This document shows positions 1 through 9,265 of a stretch of 64,000 bases of DNA, piece by piece. Each line of letters begins with the position of its first letter. Positions within the stretch are counted from its first letter, which is position 1. Under the pieces are notes generated by a model. It saw only the letters and a list, made by a program, of their open reading frames with translations. It was not told the origin of the DNA and did not search any database. Source of the DNA: Lachnospiraceae bacterium KGMB03038 (GTDB lineage Bacteria > Bacillota > Clostridia > Lachnospirales > Lachnospiraceae); NCBI GenBank assembly GCA_007361935.1, contig CP041667.1, positions 3,004,501-3,068,500 on the forward strand. The letters are read 5' to 3'. Position numbers and translations under genes: made by a program.

Positions 1-197
1 TTCCCTGCCGTCGGCGCTGCAAATGGAGCTGGCGGAACTGCCGGCGCAGCGGGGATGACCGCCGGGGCAGATACCACCTTCACCTCTCCATCCTGTTTGC
101 TCATCTGTAGTTTCAAGCCCTTTTCTTCATATTTGAATCCGGTTAATTCTGACTCGGACACGGTCTTGATCAATGTGATCAGATTTTCAAATTCCAT
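1..197 (-). CDS. accB: Biotin carboxyl carrier protein of acetyl-CoA carboxylase, N-terminal part (cut by window edge)
   Basis: The first 65 residues of a protein that starts MEFENLITLIKTVSESEL and runs off the left edge. The opening helix followed by an Ala/Pro-rich linker from about residue 45 is the usual N-terminal layout of AccB; the biotinyl domain with its lysine would lie outside the window. AccB carries biotin between AccC and the carboxyltransferase AccDA to make malonyl-CoA. It is the seventh gene of the minus-strand fab operon, 32 bases after fabF, and has a GGAGAGG site ahead of the ATG. Identification rests on the N-terminus and operon position, so the family call is good but the C-terminal half cannot be checked here. 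Confidence 0.85.
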   Translation of the reverse strand, partial: MEFENLITLIKTVSESELTGFKYEEKGLKLQMSKQDGEVKVVSAPAVIPAAPAVPPAPFAAPTAG

Positions 198-229
198 ACA
201 TTCCATCCTCTCCGCAGGTTCCCTTTTTC

Positions 230-1468
230 CTAACCTTCATATTTCTTCAACAGTAATGTTGCGTTATGTCCGCCAAATCCCAGAGAATTCGTCAAAGCAT
301 AACGGATTTCTTTTTCTACTGGAGCGCCGATGGCATAATTCAGATCGCACTCCTCATCCGCTTCTCTGGTCCCCATAGTCTGATGGATAAATCCATCCTG
401 GATGGCCTTGACGCAGGTAATGAATTCCACACCTCCGGCCGCTCCCAACAGATGGCCGACTATAGACTTGGTGGAATTGATGACGACTTTCTTGGCAGCT
501 TCCCCTAAGGCTGCCTTGATAGCCCTGGTCTCATAAAGATCGTTATGGTGAGTGCTGGTCCCATGGGCATTGATATAATCTATTTCTTCCGGAGAGACGC
601 CGCCTTCTTCCATGGCAAGAGTCATGGCTTTCGCCGCTCCGCTCCCATCTTCTGCCGGAGAAGTGATATGATAAGCATCGCCGGTCGCTCCATAACCCGC
701 CAATTCCGCATAAATCTTAGCTCCCCGTTTCCTTGCGTGCTCCAGCTCTTCCAGGACAACGATGCCCGCTCCTTCTCCCAGAACAAAGCCATTCCGGTCC
801 TTATCAAATGGAATAGACGCGCGCAGAGGGTCCGTACTGACAGACAGCGCCGTCAGACTGGTAAATCCCGCCACCCCTGTTGGACAGATGCAGCTTTCCG
901 TCCCGCCGGCCAGCATGATATCCGCATCTCCATACTGGATTGCCCGCAGCGCATCTCCAATACAGTTGGTCCCAGAAGCGCAGGCTGTCACTACGCTGGT
1001 ACATTTCCCTTTGAATCCAAGCTGGATGGAAATATTTCCGGCCGCCATATTGGAGATCATCAGAGGCACCATCAAAGGATTTACCCTGGAGGGACCTTTC
1101 GTTGTAATCTTTTCATACTCCCGCTCTACTTCCTGGAGGCTTCCGATACCTGACCCTACGATCACACCTGCCCGGAAAGGATCTTCCTTCTCAATCTCAA
1201 TCCCAGCATCCTCGCAGGCTTCTATAGCCGCCGCCACCGCGTATTGGGAAAATGGCTCCATCCGGCGGGCCGCCTTAAAATCCATCCGCTCTTTTGCCTC
1301 GAACCCTTTTACTTCGGCCGCTAATTTTACTTTATAATCTGCAGTATCAAATTTGGTAATTTCTCCAATACCGACCTTTCCTTCCCGGATGCCGGTCCAG
1401 AACTCTTCCACCGTATTTCCGATCGGGGTCACTGCCCCAAGTCCTGTTACTACGACCCTTCTTTTCAT
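230..1468 (-). CDS. fabF: 3-oxoacyl-ACP synthase II (elongating ketosynthase)
   Basis: 412 residues starting MKRRVVVTGLGAVTPIG. FabF condenses malonyl-ACP with growing acyl-ACP in type II fatty acid synthesis in the cytoplasm. The Cys-His-His triad is visible: Cys163 in TACASG, a His in the NAHGTST motif, and a His in the GHLLGAAGG motif. The frame is open 14 codons further upstream, but the ATG at 1468 is preceded by AAGGAGAC at good spacing and matches the usual N-terminus, so I use that start. It follows fabG by 76 bases in the same operon and precedes accB. Length and motifs are normal for the family. Confidence 0.97.
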   Translation of the reverse strand: MKRRVVVTGLGAVTPIGNTVEEFWTGIREGKVGIGEITKFDTADYKVKLAAEVKGFEAKERMDFKAARRMEPFSQYAVAAAIEACEDAGIEIEKEDPFRAGVIVGSGIGSLQEVEREYEKITTKGPSRVNPLMVPLMISNMAAGNISIQLGFKGKCTSVVTACASGTNCIGDALRAIQYGDADIMLAGGTESCICPTGVAGFTSLTALSVSTDPLRASIPFDKDRNGFVLGEGAGIVVLEELEHARKRGAKIYAELAGYGATGDAYHITSPAEDGSGAAKAMTLAMEEGGVSPEEIDYINAHGTSTHHNDLYETRAIKAALGEAAKKVVINSTKSIVGHLLGAAGGVEFITCVKAIQDGFIHQTMGTREADEECDLNYAIGAPVEKEIRYALTNSLGFGGHNATLLLKKYEG

Positions 1469-1544
1469 ATTCTCTGTCTCCTTATCCTCAAACTCACCTG
1501 AGTATTCCACCGCTTACACCATGTTTCCCATTTGCGCCGGCCGC

Positions 1545-2285
1545 TTACATCACCATACCGCCGTCCACATGCAATACCTGACCGGTAATATATCTTCCCT
1601 CTTCCGATGCAAGAAACGCCACAGCCGCCGCCACATCTTCCGGCTGTCCAAACGTTCCGAGCGGAATCTGAGCTGCCGCCCCTTCCTTCACCTTGTCGGA
1701 TAAAACACTTGTCATATCTGTGTCGATAAATCCCGGCGCCACCGCGTTTACGGTAATCCCGCGGGAAGCAAGTTCTTTTGCCGCAGACTTAGTCAGACCA
1801 ATGACTCCAGCCTTTGAAGCGGCATAGTTCGCCTGCCCGGCATTCCCCGCCACTCCTACTACAGAAGATAAATTGACGATCCTGCCGCTTTTTTGCCGAA
1901 GCATCTGGCGGGCCGCAAAACGGATCGTATGGAAAGTTCCTTTTAAGTTGGTTTCGATCACCTGATCAAAATCTGTTTCCGTCATCTTCATCAAAAGGCC
2001 GTCTCTTGTAACTCCCGCATTGTTTACCAGAATATCCAGCCGTCCATAGTCCTTGACCACCTTCTGGATAAACGCTTCGCACTGATCATAATCCGCCACA
2101 TTGCACTGGTACACTGCCGCCTGTCCGCCGGCCGCCTCAATCTCTTTCTTTACCTCTTCCGCTTTTTCTTTGGATCCATTATAATTGATGATTACCGTCG
2201 CTCCCTCACTGGCCAGACGGATGGCGATCGCTCTGCCGATCCCTCTGGAAGCTCCTGTCACAACCGCGATCTTTTCTGCCGCCAT
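1545..2285 (-). CDS. fabG: 3-oxoacyl-ACP reductase
   Basis: 246-residue short-chain dehydrogenase that reduces beta-ketoacyl-ACP with NADPH. The Rossmann glycine motif TGASRGIGRAIA is at residues 9-20, the VNNAG motif follows, and the catalytic Ser-Tyr-Lys set is visible (SSVVG and the YAASK motif). The C-terminus ends GQVLHVDGGMVM, typical of FabG. The ATG is preceded by GGAAAGGAG. It lies between fabD and fabF in the fatty acid operon, which separates it from the many other SDR proteins. Confidence 0.97.
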   Translation of the reverse strand: MAAEKIAVVTGASRGIGRAIAIRLASEGATVIINYNGSKEKAEEVKKEIEAAGGQAAVYQCNVADYDQCEAFIQKVVKDYGRLDILVNNAGVTRDGLLMKMTETDFDQVIETNLKGTFHTIRFAARQMLRQKSGRIVNLSSVVGVAGNAGQANYAASKAGVIGLTKSAAKELASRGITVNAVAPGFIDTDMTSVLSDKVKEGAAAQIPLGTFGQPEDVAAAVAFLASEEGRYITGQVLHVDGGMVM

Positions 2286-2351
2286 AATACTCCTTTCCGA
2301 AATCTTCGCCTGTCAGGCTGATCCCCTTGCGCGCTTCTCTCTTAAGCGCTT

Positions 2352-3278
2352 CTATTTTAACTTTAGCACTTCTTTTACTTTTTCCACATCTTCCCATGCG
2401 CTGATGTTGCAGACCGTCACGTCCCGGCTGATCTTCTTCAGAAATCCCGCCAAAGTCCGACCCGGCCCGATCTCTATAAAAGTATCCGCGCCATCGGCGA
2501 TCATAGTTTCCATACTCTGCATCCAGCGCACAGAAGAGCTGACCTGTTCCGCCAGCAGTTCTTTGGTCCGGGAAATATCTTCCACTTTTTCCGCCGTCAC
2601 GTTCGTCACGTAAGGCACCTGGAGAGGATAGAGCTTCACGGTCTTCAGTTCCTGCGCCAGTTCTTCCCCAGCCCTTTTCAGCAAAGGGGAGTGAAATGGG
2701 CCGCTGACGTTCAGCATGATCGTCCTTTTTGCTCCCGCCTCTTTCAGCTTCTTCGCCGCCGATTCTACACACTCTGTCTTCCCAGTGATCACAATCTGCC
2801 CCGGACAATTGTAATTCGCGATGGACACATCCTCTAGTCCTTCTAAGACTTCCTCGATCTTCTGGGCATCCAGGGCCATTACCGCGCACATGGCTCCCAC
2901 TCCCGCGGGAACCGTGTTCTGCATCAGAATCCCGCGTTTTCGCACCAAACGGATGGCATCCAAGGTATCCATCCCGCCAGCCGCCGCGATCGCCGCATAT
3001 TCTCCCAGGCTCAAGCCTGCTGTGATATCCGGGCTGATTCCCTGTTCTTTCACCACTTCTGTCATAGCCAGACAGGTGGTGACCAGCGCCGCCTGTGTAT
3101 ATTCAGTAAGGTCGAGCTTATCATTTTCCGCGAAGCACAGCTCCTTCATATCCAAATCCAGCTTTTTCCCCGCCTCGTCATAGATCTTTCGCGCCAGAGG
3201 ACTGTTCTCATAGAAATCCTGTCCCATGCCTGCCTTCTGGGCTCCCTGACCTGGATAGATAAAAGCAATCTTACTCAT
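2352..3278 (-). CDS. fabD: Malonyl-CoA:ACP transacylase
   Basis: 308 residues that transfer malonyl from CoA to ACP. The N-terminal PGQGAQKAGMG motif, the nucleophile elbow GLSLGEYAA and the GPFHSPLL histidine motif are all present in the expected order. The start overlaps the end of fabK by 8 bases, which points to translational coupling. Length is normal for FabD. Confidence 0.97.
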   Translation of the reverse strand: MSKIAFIYPGQGAQKAGMGQDFYENSPLARKIYDEAGKKLDLDMKELCFAENDKLDLTEYTQAALVTTCLAMTEVVKEQGISPDITAGLSLGEYAAIAAAGGMDTLDAIRLVRKRGILMQNTVPAGVGAMCAVMALDAQKIEEVLEGLEDVSIANYNCPGQIVITGKTECVESAAKKLKEAGAKRTIMLNVSGPFHSPLLKRAGEELAQELKTVKLYPLQVPYVTNVTAEKVEDISRTKELLAEQVSSSVRWMQSMETMIADGADTFIEIGPGRTLAGFLKKISRDVTVCNISAWEDVEKVKEVLKLK

Positions 3279-4209
3279 AGAATCCTGCCCCTCCTATCAA
3301 CCCGTCAGTCTCTTTCACCAGCTTCTGGATCAGGTCTTTACAAGACATTCTCTCTTTCACCATGCCCGCGATCTGGCCAGCCATAACGCTTCCGGTCTTT
3401 ACATCTCCATCGACCACAGCTCTCCTTAGGCCGCCCAGAGTCAGCTGTTCCAGTTCTTCAAAGCTCGCGCCGCTATTTTCCAATTCCAAGTATCTTTTGG
3501 TCATCTCATTGCGAAGCGCGCGCACCGGATGTCCGGTGGTCCTTCCCGTCACGCGGGAGTCGATATCCTTCGCTTTGATGATCCGTTCCTTATAATTCTC
3601 ATGTACCTGTGACTCGTCTGTCACCACAAAATGAGTCCCCATCTGAACTCCTTTTGCTCCCAGCATAAATGCCGCCGCGATTCCTCTTCCGTCCGCGATC
3701 CCTCCAGCCGCGATGACTGGGATCTTTACCGCGTCCGCGATCTGAGGAACCAGCACCATCGTTGTATTCTCTCCAATATGGCCTCCGGCTTCACACCCTT
3801 CTGCCACAACTGCGTCCGCGCCGCAGCGCTCCATCCGTTTTGCGAGGGCGACAGAAGCGACCACCGGGATCACTTTGACACCGGCCTCTTTCCACATACT
3901 CATATATTTCTCTGGATTCCCCGCGCCCGTGGTCACAACCTTTACGCCTTCTTCCGCTACAACCTTCGCCACCTCATCCGCGTACGGACTCATCAACATG
4001 ATATTGACGCCAAACGGTTTATCGGTAAGCTTCTTTGCTTCCCGGATCTGTTCTCTTACCCATTCTGCCGGCGCGCTGGCCGCTCCGATCAATCCAAGAC
4101 CGCCGGCATTGGATACCCCTGCCGCCAGATGGTACTCTGCCACCCATGCCATTCCTCCCTGGATGATCGGATATTCGATTCCTAATAATCTGGTCACTTC
4201 TGTCTGCAT
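3271..4209 (-). CDS. fabK: Enoyl-ACP reductase II (FMN-dependent)
   Basis: 312 residues of the nitronate-monooxygenase/FabK TIM-barrel family. Visible marks are the N-terminal YPIIQGGMAWV, FGVNIMLM, EGCEAGGHIG, and the phosphate-binding segment with GGIADGRG followed by GAKGVQMGT. In this operon it catalyses the last reduction of the elongation cycle, replacing the SDR enzyme FabI. FabK uses FMN and NAD(P)H and is naturally insensitive to triclosan; that is family knowledge. It sits between acpP and fabD and overlaps fabD by 8 bases. The operon position argues against a plain nitronate monooxygenase. Confidence 0.95.
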   Translation of the reverse strand: MQTEVTRLLGIEYPIIQGGMAWVAEYHLAAGVSNAGGLGLIGAASAPAEWVREQIREAKKLTDKPFGVNIMLMSPYADEVAKVVAEEGVKVVTTGAGNPEKYMSMWKEAGVKVIPVVASVALAKRMERCGADAVVAEGCEAGGHIGENTTMVLVPQIADAVKIPVIAAGGIADGRGIAAAFMLGAKGVQMGTHFVVTDESQVHENYKERIIKAKDIDSRVTGRTTGHPVRALRNEMTKRYLELENSGASFEELEQLTLGGLRRAVVDGDVKTGSVMAGQIAGMVKERMSCKDLIQKLVKETDGLIGGAGFYE

Positions 4210-4230
4210 ATCTAAACCCCGCTTCTCTTC

Positions 4231-4458
4231 TTATTCTTTGTGTTCGTTGATATAGTTGATCACATCGCCCACCGTGACGATCTGTTCCAGGTCATCAGTA
4301 GGGATTTCGATACCAAATTCATCTTCCAACGCCATCACCAGCTCAAACAAGTCCAGAGAATCCGCTCCCAAATCCTCTTTAAAGGAAGACTCCTCTGTAA
4401 TACTCTCCGCATCCACGCCAAGATTTTCTGCTGCTAATTCTTTGATCTTCTCTAACAT
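4231..4458 (-). CDS. acpP: Acyl carrier protein
   Basis: 75 residues, acidic, with the phosphopantetheine attachment motif DLGADSLDLFELVM; Ser34 is the expected modified serine. It carries acyl intermediates for every enzyme of the operon. It lies between fabH and fabK. The upstream gap contains a stem-loop (4498-4536), which may separate the level of this abundant protein from fabH. Confidence 0.97.
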   Translation of the reverse strand: MLEKIKELAAENLGVDAESITEESSFKEDLGADSLDLFELVMALEDEFGIEIPTDDLEQIVTVGDVINYINEHKE

Positions 4459-4497
4459 TTTTTCTCTCCTTTGATCTTACTTCTTTTTTCATTATAT

Positions 4498-4536
4498 ATA
4501 AACCGGGAAAACGCTTGCTTAGCCCCGCCGGTTTAT
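4498..4536 (-). other. Intercistronic stem-loop between fabH and acpP
   Basis: Nine-base perfect arms, ATAAACCGG (4498-4506) and CCGGTTTAT (4528-4536), flank a 21-base loop. On the minus strand it is followed by ATATATAATG rather than a T run, so it is not an obvious terminator. The TATAAT-like stretch after it could be a -10 box for acpP. A processing or stabilising hairpin is the alternative. Confidence 0.45.
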
Positions 4537-4552
4537 TCCTTCTTTTCCGCCG

Positions 4553-5551
4553 TTACACATCCGTCTGCCGCCAGTCGATGATGTTCGCTCCCCAGGTGAG
4601 ACCGGCGCCAAATCCGGCCAGGACCAGTCTCTGCCCTTTTTGCAGACGGCCCTCCCGGTTTAGTTCATCCAAAAGGATTGGAATACTTGCGGAAGAAGTA
4701 TTCCCATATTCCTGCAGATTCATCGGAAACTTTTCGATCGGCTCACCCAGCCGTTTTGCCACCGCCTCCACGATCCGTCTGTTTGCCTGGTGGACAATGT
4801 AGTAATCTACCTCTTTTTCTTCCAGGCCGTTTCGCTCCAGTACCTCCCGGATCACTTCCGGCACCCGTTTTACCGCAAACTTAAAGACTGCCTGCCCGTC
4901 CATCTGCATAAAATGTTCCTCGTCCAGCATGATCTTTGGATCCATCTCTCTCGTCAGTCCGTTGGCCTCATACCTGCTCCGGCAGGTTAACGCCCCTCCC
5001 TTCGCCCCATCTGTATGGGTCACCGGGAAATAGGTCTGCCCCTCTCCCCTGCGTACCAGGGCCGCGCCGGCCCCATCGCCAAATAAGATACAAGTGCCTC
5101 GGTCCTTCCAGTTAGTGAGGCAAGAAAGGGTCTCGCTTCCGATGATCAGCGCGGTATGATACATCCCGCTTTCCAGATAAGCCTCCGCTGTATTATATGC
5201 CAGCACAAATCCTGTACAGGCTGCTCCTCCAACGTCAAAACAAGTAGCATTTACAGCCCCCAGCTCTTTCTGTACCTGGCAGGCGGTTCCAGGCAGAATC
5301 ACATTAGAAGAAATAGTCGCCACCAGCAGAAGGTCTACTTCTTCCGGGGAGGTCCCGGCGTTTTCCAAGGCCCGCCGCCCCGCCTCACATGCCATAGAAA
5401 CGGTGGTCTCATCCCGGACAATGTGGCGTCTTGCGACACCTGTCCTCTCTCTGATCCACGCATCACTGGTTTCCACCAACTTGGCGATATCATCGTTATC
5501 CATTGTATACTCCGGCACATAAGCCCCGGTTCCGCATATGATTCCAGCCAT
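4553..5551 (-). CDS. fabH: 3-oxoacyl-ACP synthase III (initiating ketosynthase)
   Basis: 332 residues starting MAGIICGTGAYVPEY. FabH starts fatty acid synthesis by condensing acetyl-CoA or a branched acyl-CoA with malonyl-ACP. The Cys-His-Asn triad is visible in GGAACTGF, YIVHQANRR and EYGNTSSAS. The frame is open 44 codons further up, through the promoter, but AGGGAG precedes the ATG at 5551 and the N-terminus then matches the family. It is the first gene of the fab operon; there is no fabT or fapR regulator gene beside it in the window. Confidence 0.95.
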   Translation of the reverse strand: MAGIICGTGAYVPEYTMDNDDIAKLVETSDAWIRERTGVARRHIVRDETTVSMACEAGRRALENAGTSPEEVDLLLVATISSNVILPGTACQVQKELGAVNATCFDVGGAACTGFVLAYNTAEAYLESGMYHTALIIGSETLSCLTNWKDRGTCILFGDGAGAALVRRGEGQTYFPVTHTDGAKGGALTCRSRYEANGLTREMDPKIMLDEEHFMQMDGQAVFKFAVKRVPEVIREVLERNGLEEKEVDYYIVHQANRRIVEAVAKRLGEPIEKFPMNLQEYGNTSSASIPILLDELNREGRLQKGQRLVLAGFGAGLTWGANIIDWRQTDV

Positions 5552-5594
5552 TTTGCTTCTCCCTGTCATTTCCATTTTATTTTGGTTCTCAATT

Positions 5595-5637
5595 ATTTTG
5601 ACTTTCAAAGTATATATCCTAAGAAATGGATTGTCAA
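5595..5637 (-). promoter_or_regulatory. fab operon promoter with FabT-like operator
   Basis: On the minus strand TTGACA (5632-5637), a 17-base spacer and TATACT (5609-5614) form a near-consensus sigma-A promoter about 60 bases ahead of fabH. Overlapping the -10 and start site is the palindrome ATTTTGACTTTCAAAGT (5595-5611), core TTTGA-N3-TCAAA. This resembles the operator of the MarR-family regulator FabT, known to control fab operons in lactic acid bacteria. The promoter is strong by sequence; the regulator assignment is inference. Confidence 0.75.
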
Positions 5638-5659
5638 GTATCTTTTGACAATCCATTTC
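5623..5659. repeat. 15-bp-arm perfect inverted repeat over the fab -35 box
   Basis: The arms at 5623-5637 and 5645-5659 are perfect reverse complements with a 7-base loop. The left arm contains the -35 box of the fab promoter. There is no T run on either side and the stem is not G/C-rich, so it looks more like a protein-binding site than a terminator of the upstream ABC genes. Confidence 0.7.
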
Positions 5660-5670
5660 ACACTTTGCTT

Positions 5671-7401
5671 TTAAATTTTCCACTCCTGCCCGCGCATTTG
5701 AAGTTCTACCATATGAGGATAGATCTTCCCTTCTCTCTGCAGTTGGTCCGGCGCTCCCTGTTCCGCCACCTTTCCATCCTTTAACACTACTACATGATCC
5801 GCCCCGCTTACTGTACGCATACGGTGAGCGATCACCAGCACCGTCTTATCCCGGATAAGTTCGGACAGCGCACTCTGTATCAGCGTCTCATTCTCCACGT
5901 CCAGGCTCGCCGTGGCCTCATCCAGCAGAATGATAGGCGCGTTTTTCAAGAAAGCGCGGGCGATGGAAATCCGCTGGCGCTCGCCGCCGGACAATTCACA
6001 TCCATTTTCTCCGATCATACTGTGGTAACCTTCCGGGAGTTTTTCGGCAAACTCTTCGCAATTTGCCAATCTGGCCGCTTCTATCACTTCCTCATCTGTC
6101 GCGTCCTTTCTTCCGATCCGGATATTTTCCAAAATAGTGTTATTGAACAGAGTAACATCCTGAAATACGATAGAATACAGCGATAACAATGTCTCCGGCT
6201 CTATCTTGGAAATATCCATTCCTCCCACTGTGATCCTTCCCTTCTGGACATCCCAGAATCTGGCCGCAAGCCGGGATACCGTTGTCTTTCCGCCGCCAGA
6301 CGGCCCCACCAAAGCCGTCACTTTCCCCTGCTTTGCGGTAAAAGACACCTCTTTTAAAACGGTTTCTTTGGTATTGTAAGCAAATCCCACATGATCAAAT
6401 TCAATATCATATCCCTGATTGCTAAGCTGTCTGGCTCCTGTCTGGACCGGATGATCCAAGATCTCGTTCATACGGCGGATATTTGTTCTCGTGGAAATTA
6501 CAGCGGCCAGATTCTGCAATGCTCCTTCCAAAGGCGCGTATAACCTGGAAGCTACCAGCAAGAACAGAAAGAACAAAGGAATATCAATTTCTCCCCGAAT
6601 CAGCAGTACAGCTCCCGTAAGCGCCACCGTCGCGATCCCAAATTTCAGGATCAGTGTGGAGGAAACAACGAAGAGCGCTGTTCCCAGTTCTGTAATGATA
6701 TGGCGTTTCTCCACATCATCAATTTTCTGATCCAGCCCTTTCAGATAGCGGGCTTCACCATTATTCGCCTTAAGATCCTGGAGACTTTCCAGACACTCCT
6801 GCACCCCTTCTTCTAACGCCACATTCGCCGCCATAGATCTGCGGTTAAAATACTCTTGTATCCGCGCCGAAAAAAATGTTACCGCAAATGCCACAGGCAA
6901 CACCCACACTGCCGCCAGCGCCATACGCCAGTCGTAAACAAAAAGGGATAGCGAGATAAGCGCGGTTGAGATCAGAGACCCCGCCAGCGCCGGAACATAG
7001 TGCGAAAACGCGGTCTCCAGTGTCGCGCAGTCTCCCATGACCGCGTTCGTCAGATCCGCAAGGTCTTTTTTCCCAAAGAAGGAAAGCGGTATCTTGCGAA
7101 GTTGTTCCGCCAAGGAGATCCGCCTCACTCCGCTCTCCACATAAGTTGCCAGATACGTAGCGTTGTACTGGATATAAGTAACACCAAAGATCAGGGCAAG
7201 GCAGAGTAAAACTCCCAAAAGATAAAGAACAGCTCCTTCCCGATCCACACCTCCATTCATAAGGTCCATGACAAAAACGTATAAAAGGCCCACCGGGATC
7301 ATAAAAGAGATGTCCTGAAGCATGCAGGCAAGGCAGCCTTTCACCAGATCTATCGCTCCCTGTCTTGATAACGCAAAACGTCTTTGCAATCCTTTGATCA
7401 T
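5671..7401 (-). CDS. ABC exporter half-transporter, second subunit (membrane plus ATPase)
   Basis: 576 residues: six-helix exporter membrane domain (about 1-310) fused to an ABC ATPase (about 340-576). The ATPase has Walker A GPSGGGKTT, signature LSGGERQRISIARA, Walker B ILLDEATASLD with the catalytic Glu, and H-loop IAHRM. The start at 7401 (MIKGLQRRF) is chosen because GGAGGGG precedes it and its ATG overlaps the stop of the upstream subunit as ATGA. With that partner it should form a heterodimeric exporter. The TetR gene just upstream suggests drug or toxic-compound efflux, but the substrate is not readable from sequence. Confidence 0.9.
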   Translation of the reverse strand: MIKGLQRRFALSRQGAIDLVKGCLACMLQDISFMIPVGLLYVFVMDLMNGGVDREGAVLYLLGVLLCLALIFGVTYIQYNATYLATYVESGVRRISLAEQLRKIPLSFFGKKDLADLTNAVMGDCATLETAFSHYVPALAGSLISTALISLSLFVYDWRMALAAVWVLPVAFAVTFFSARIQEYFNRRSMAANVALEEGVQECLESLQDLKANNGEARYLKGLDQKIDDVEKRHIITELGTALFVVSSTLILKFGIATVALTGAVLLIRGEIDIPLFFLFLLVASRLYAPLEGALQNLAAVISTRTNIRRMNEILDHPVQTGARQLSNQGYDIEFDHVGFAYNTKETVLKEVSFTAKQGKVTALVGPSGGGKTTVSRLAARFWDVQKGRITVGGMDISKIEPETLLSLYSIVFQDVTLFNNTILENIRIGRKDATDEEVIEAARLANCEEFAEKLPEGYHSMIGENGCELSGGERQRISIARAFLKNAPIILLDEATASLDVENETLIQSALSELIRDKTVLVIAHRMRTVSGADHVVVLKDGKVAEQGAPDQLQREGKIYPHMVELQMRGQEWKI

Positions 7402-9185
7402 ACATTCCCCTCCAATCCAATTTTTTCTTTTGTGATCTTCCATTGCGCCGCTTCCGAATAATTCTTCCACATACGCGCGAAAAGTCCGTTTTCCGCAAGT
7501 AGCTGGCGAAAAGTTCCCTGTTCTTCTATATGCCCCTCCCGAAGGACATAGATGCGGTCCGCTTTAGTAATAGACGACAGCCTGTGGGCGATCATGACAA
7601 CGGTTTTCCCTTTGGAAAGCTCCGACAGCGCCTGGCCTACCCGCACTTCATTATCAGGATCCGCAAATGCGGTAGCTTCATCAAGAATCAGGATCGGCGC
7701 GTTTTTCAAAATCCCTCTGGCAATAGCGATCCTTTGCTGCTCCCCGCCAGACAGATATACTCCGTCCGCTCCTACTACTGTATCCATGCCGTTCGGCAGT
7801 TTTTCAACAATATCCTGGCACTGCGCAGCGCGCAGAGCCTGCCGCACCTCTTCACGCGAAGCCCCCGGACGGCCCATCCGGACATTTTCCAAAATAGAGT
7901 CTTTCAGAAGGCGGCTGTTCTGAAACACAAAGGACACCTGCTCCATCAATGTTTCTTTTGGAATTTCGCGGATATCAATGCCGCCGATGCTTATCTTTCC
8001 TTTCTGAGGATCAAAAAATCGAGCCGCCAGATTGGCAAGCGTTGTCTTTCCGCCGCCGGAAGGGCCTACCAAGGCCACCGTCTGTCCTTCTTTGATCGAC
8101 AAAGAAACATCTTCCAGCGCGTTTCCCTCGCCATAGCTGAAAGTTACCTGTTCTAAAGTGATGGAAGCTTCCAGCGGCACATACTTCTTTCCGCTCTCCG
8201 GCAAGGGGCGTTCTTTCAGCACTTCATCAATCCTTCCCAGCGCGTCGCCGACGATCATACCATCTTCACTCATAAACATGATCTTTGTCAGTGTCGTCCC
8301 GATCACAGGCGTGATGATGATATAAAAGATCAAATTCAACAGCAGTTCCTTTGTGACGCCTCCTCTGGAAAAAAAGATCCCTCCGGCGATCAGAAAGGCG
8401 AATACTCCATTGATCGCTGTAGTATAGAACAGCATAGGAAGGCGCAGCGCTTTTGTATAAGCAATGACCCATTTCTCATAATTATCGATCGATGCTTTAA
8501 ATCGTTTGAATGAAAAAATCGTCTGTCCAAAGGTCTTGACCACAGGGATCCCCCTGACATACTCCACCGCTTCATTCGACATATCCGCCAGCGCGTTCTG
8601 GTATTCTTCCATCTTCCGCTCCATTCCCGATCCCGTCATTTTCATCATGATCAGGAACCCAAGGACTACCGGAATCAGACTCAAAAGTCCCAGCCGCCAG
8701 TCAAAAGCCAAAAGAAGGAACAGCAATCCTGCCGGAGTAGCGATCGCCCCAGCCTTGTCCGGCAGTCTATGGGCCAGATAATTCTCGGTAGCGCTGCTGG
8801 AAGTATTCACGATCCTACGCAGCTTCCCGCTTCCGTATTTCTCTATCACACCAAGGGGAAGCGATGCAATGTGGCGCATCAGATCCTTCCGAATATTCGC
8901 CGCCACTCGAAACGCGCTCAGATGCGAGCACATCAAAGCCGCGATATAGATAAGAATGGACAGCACCGCGAACCCCACAGCCGCCCATCCATATCCGGCC
9001 ACCTGTCCCGCTCTCTCAAAGCGCGGTGAAACTTCCAAAACATCATGGATGATACGCCACAGATACCAGAACGGCACCAGCGCCAGCAGCGCGCTGGCCG
9101 CAGAGAGAGCCCAGGATAGATAGGTCAGTATCCTGTGTCTTCCGGCATAGCCCATCAATCTTGCTAAATTTGACTGTCTCCTCAT
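7398..9185 (-). CDS. ABC exporter half-transporter, first subunit (membrane plus ATPase)
   Basis: 595 residues with the same layout as its partner: an N-terminal six-helix exporter domain (about 15-310) and a C-terminal ATPase. Walker A is GPSGGGKTT, the signature LSGGEQQRIAIARG, Walker B LILDEATAFADPD and the H-loop IAHRLSS. Both catalytic glutamates of the pair look intact, so neither site is obviously degenerate. The stop overlaps the next start by 4 bases, implying stoichiometric translation. The ATG follows CAAGGAGGG. A 28-bp inverted repeat lies about 80 bases upstream and may be the TetR operator for this pair. Confidence 0.9.
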   Translation of the reverse strand: MRRQSNLARLMGYAGRHRILTYLSWALSAASALLALVPFWYLWRIIHDVLEVSPRFERAGQVAGYGWAAVGFAVLSILIYIAALMCSHLSAFRVAANIRKDLMRHIASLPLGVIEKYGSGKLRRIVNTSSSATENYLAHRLPDKAGAIATPAGLLFLLLAFDWRLGLLSLIPVVLGFLIMMKMTGSGMERKMEEYQNALADMSNEAVEYVRGIPVVKTFGQTIFSFKRFKASIDNYEKWVIAYTKALRLPMLFYTTAINGVFAFLIAGGIFFSRGGVTKELLLNLIFYIIITPVIGTTLTKIMFMSEDGMIVGDALGRIDEVLKERPLPESGKKYVPLEASITLEQVTFSYGEGNALEDVSLSIKEGQTVALVGPSGGGKTTLANLAARFFDPQKGKISIGGIDIREIPKETLMEQVSFVFQNSRLLKDSILENVRMGRPGASREEVRQALRAAQCQDIVEKLPNGMDTVVGADGVYLSGGEQQRIAIARGILKNAPILILDEATAFADPDNEVRVGQALSELSKGKTVVMIAHRLSSITKADRIYVLREGHIEEQGTFRQLLAENGLFARMWKNYSEAAQWKITKEKIGLEGNV

Positions 9186-9265
9186 GTAAAACCCTCCTTG
9201 AAAAAACGTTTATGATATTGGGATGTCTTTTCCATCCTCAAATATCCCTCTATTAGTCTTTCCGC

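Noticed and set aside
3271..4209. Nitronate monooxygenase instead of FabK
   Set aside because: Same fold, but the gene is embedded in and overlaps genes of the fatty acid operon, which has no other enoyl reductase in view.
5623..5659. The 15-bp-arm repeat as a terminator for the ABC exporter genes
   Set aside because: It is A/T-rich, lacks a T run and overlaps the -35 box of the fab promoter, so an operator is more likely.
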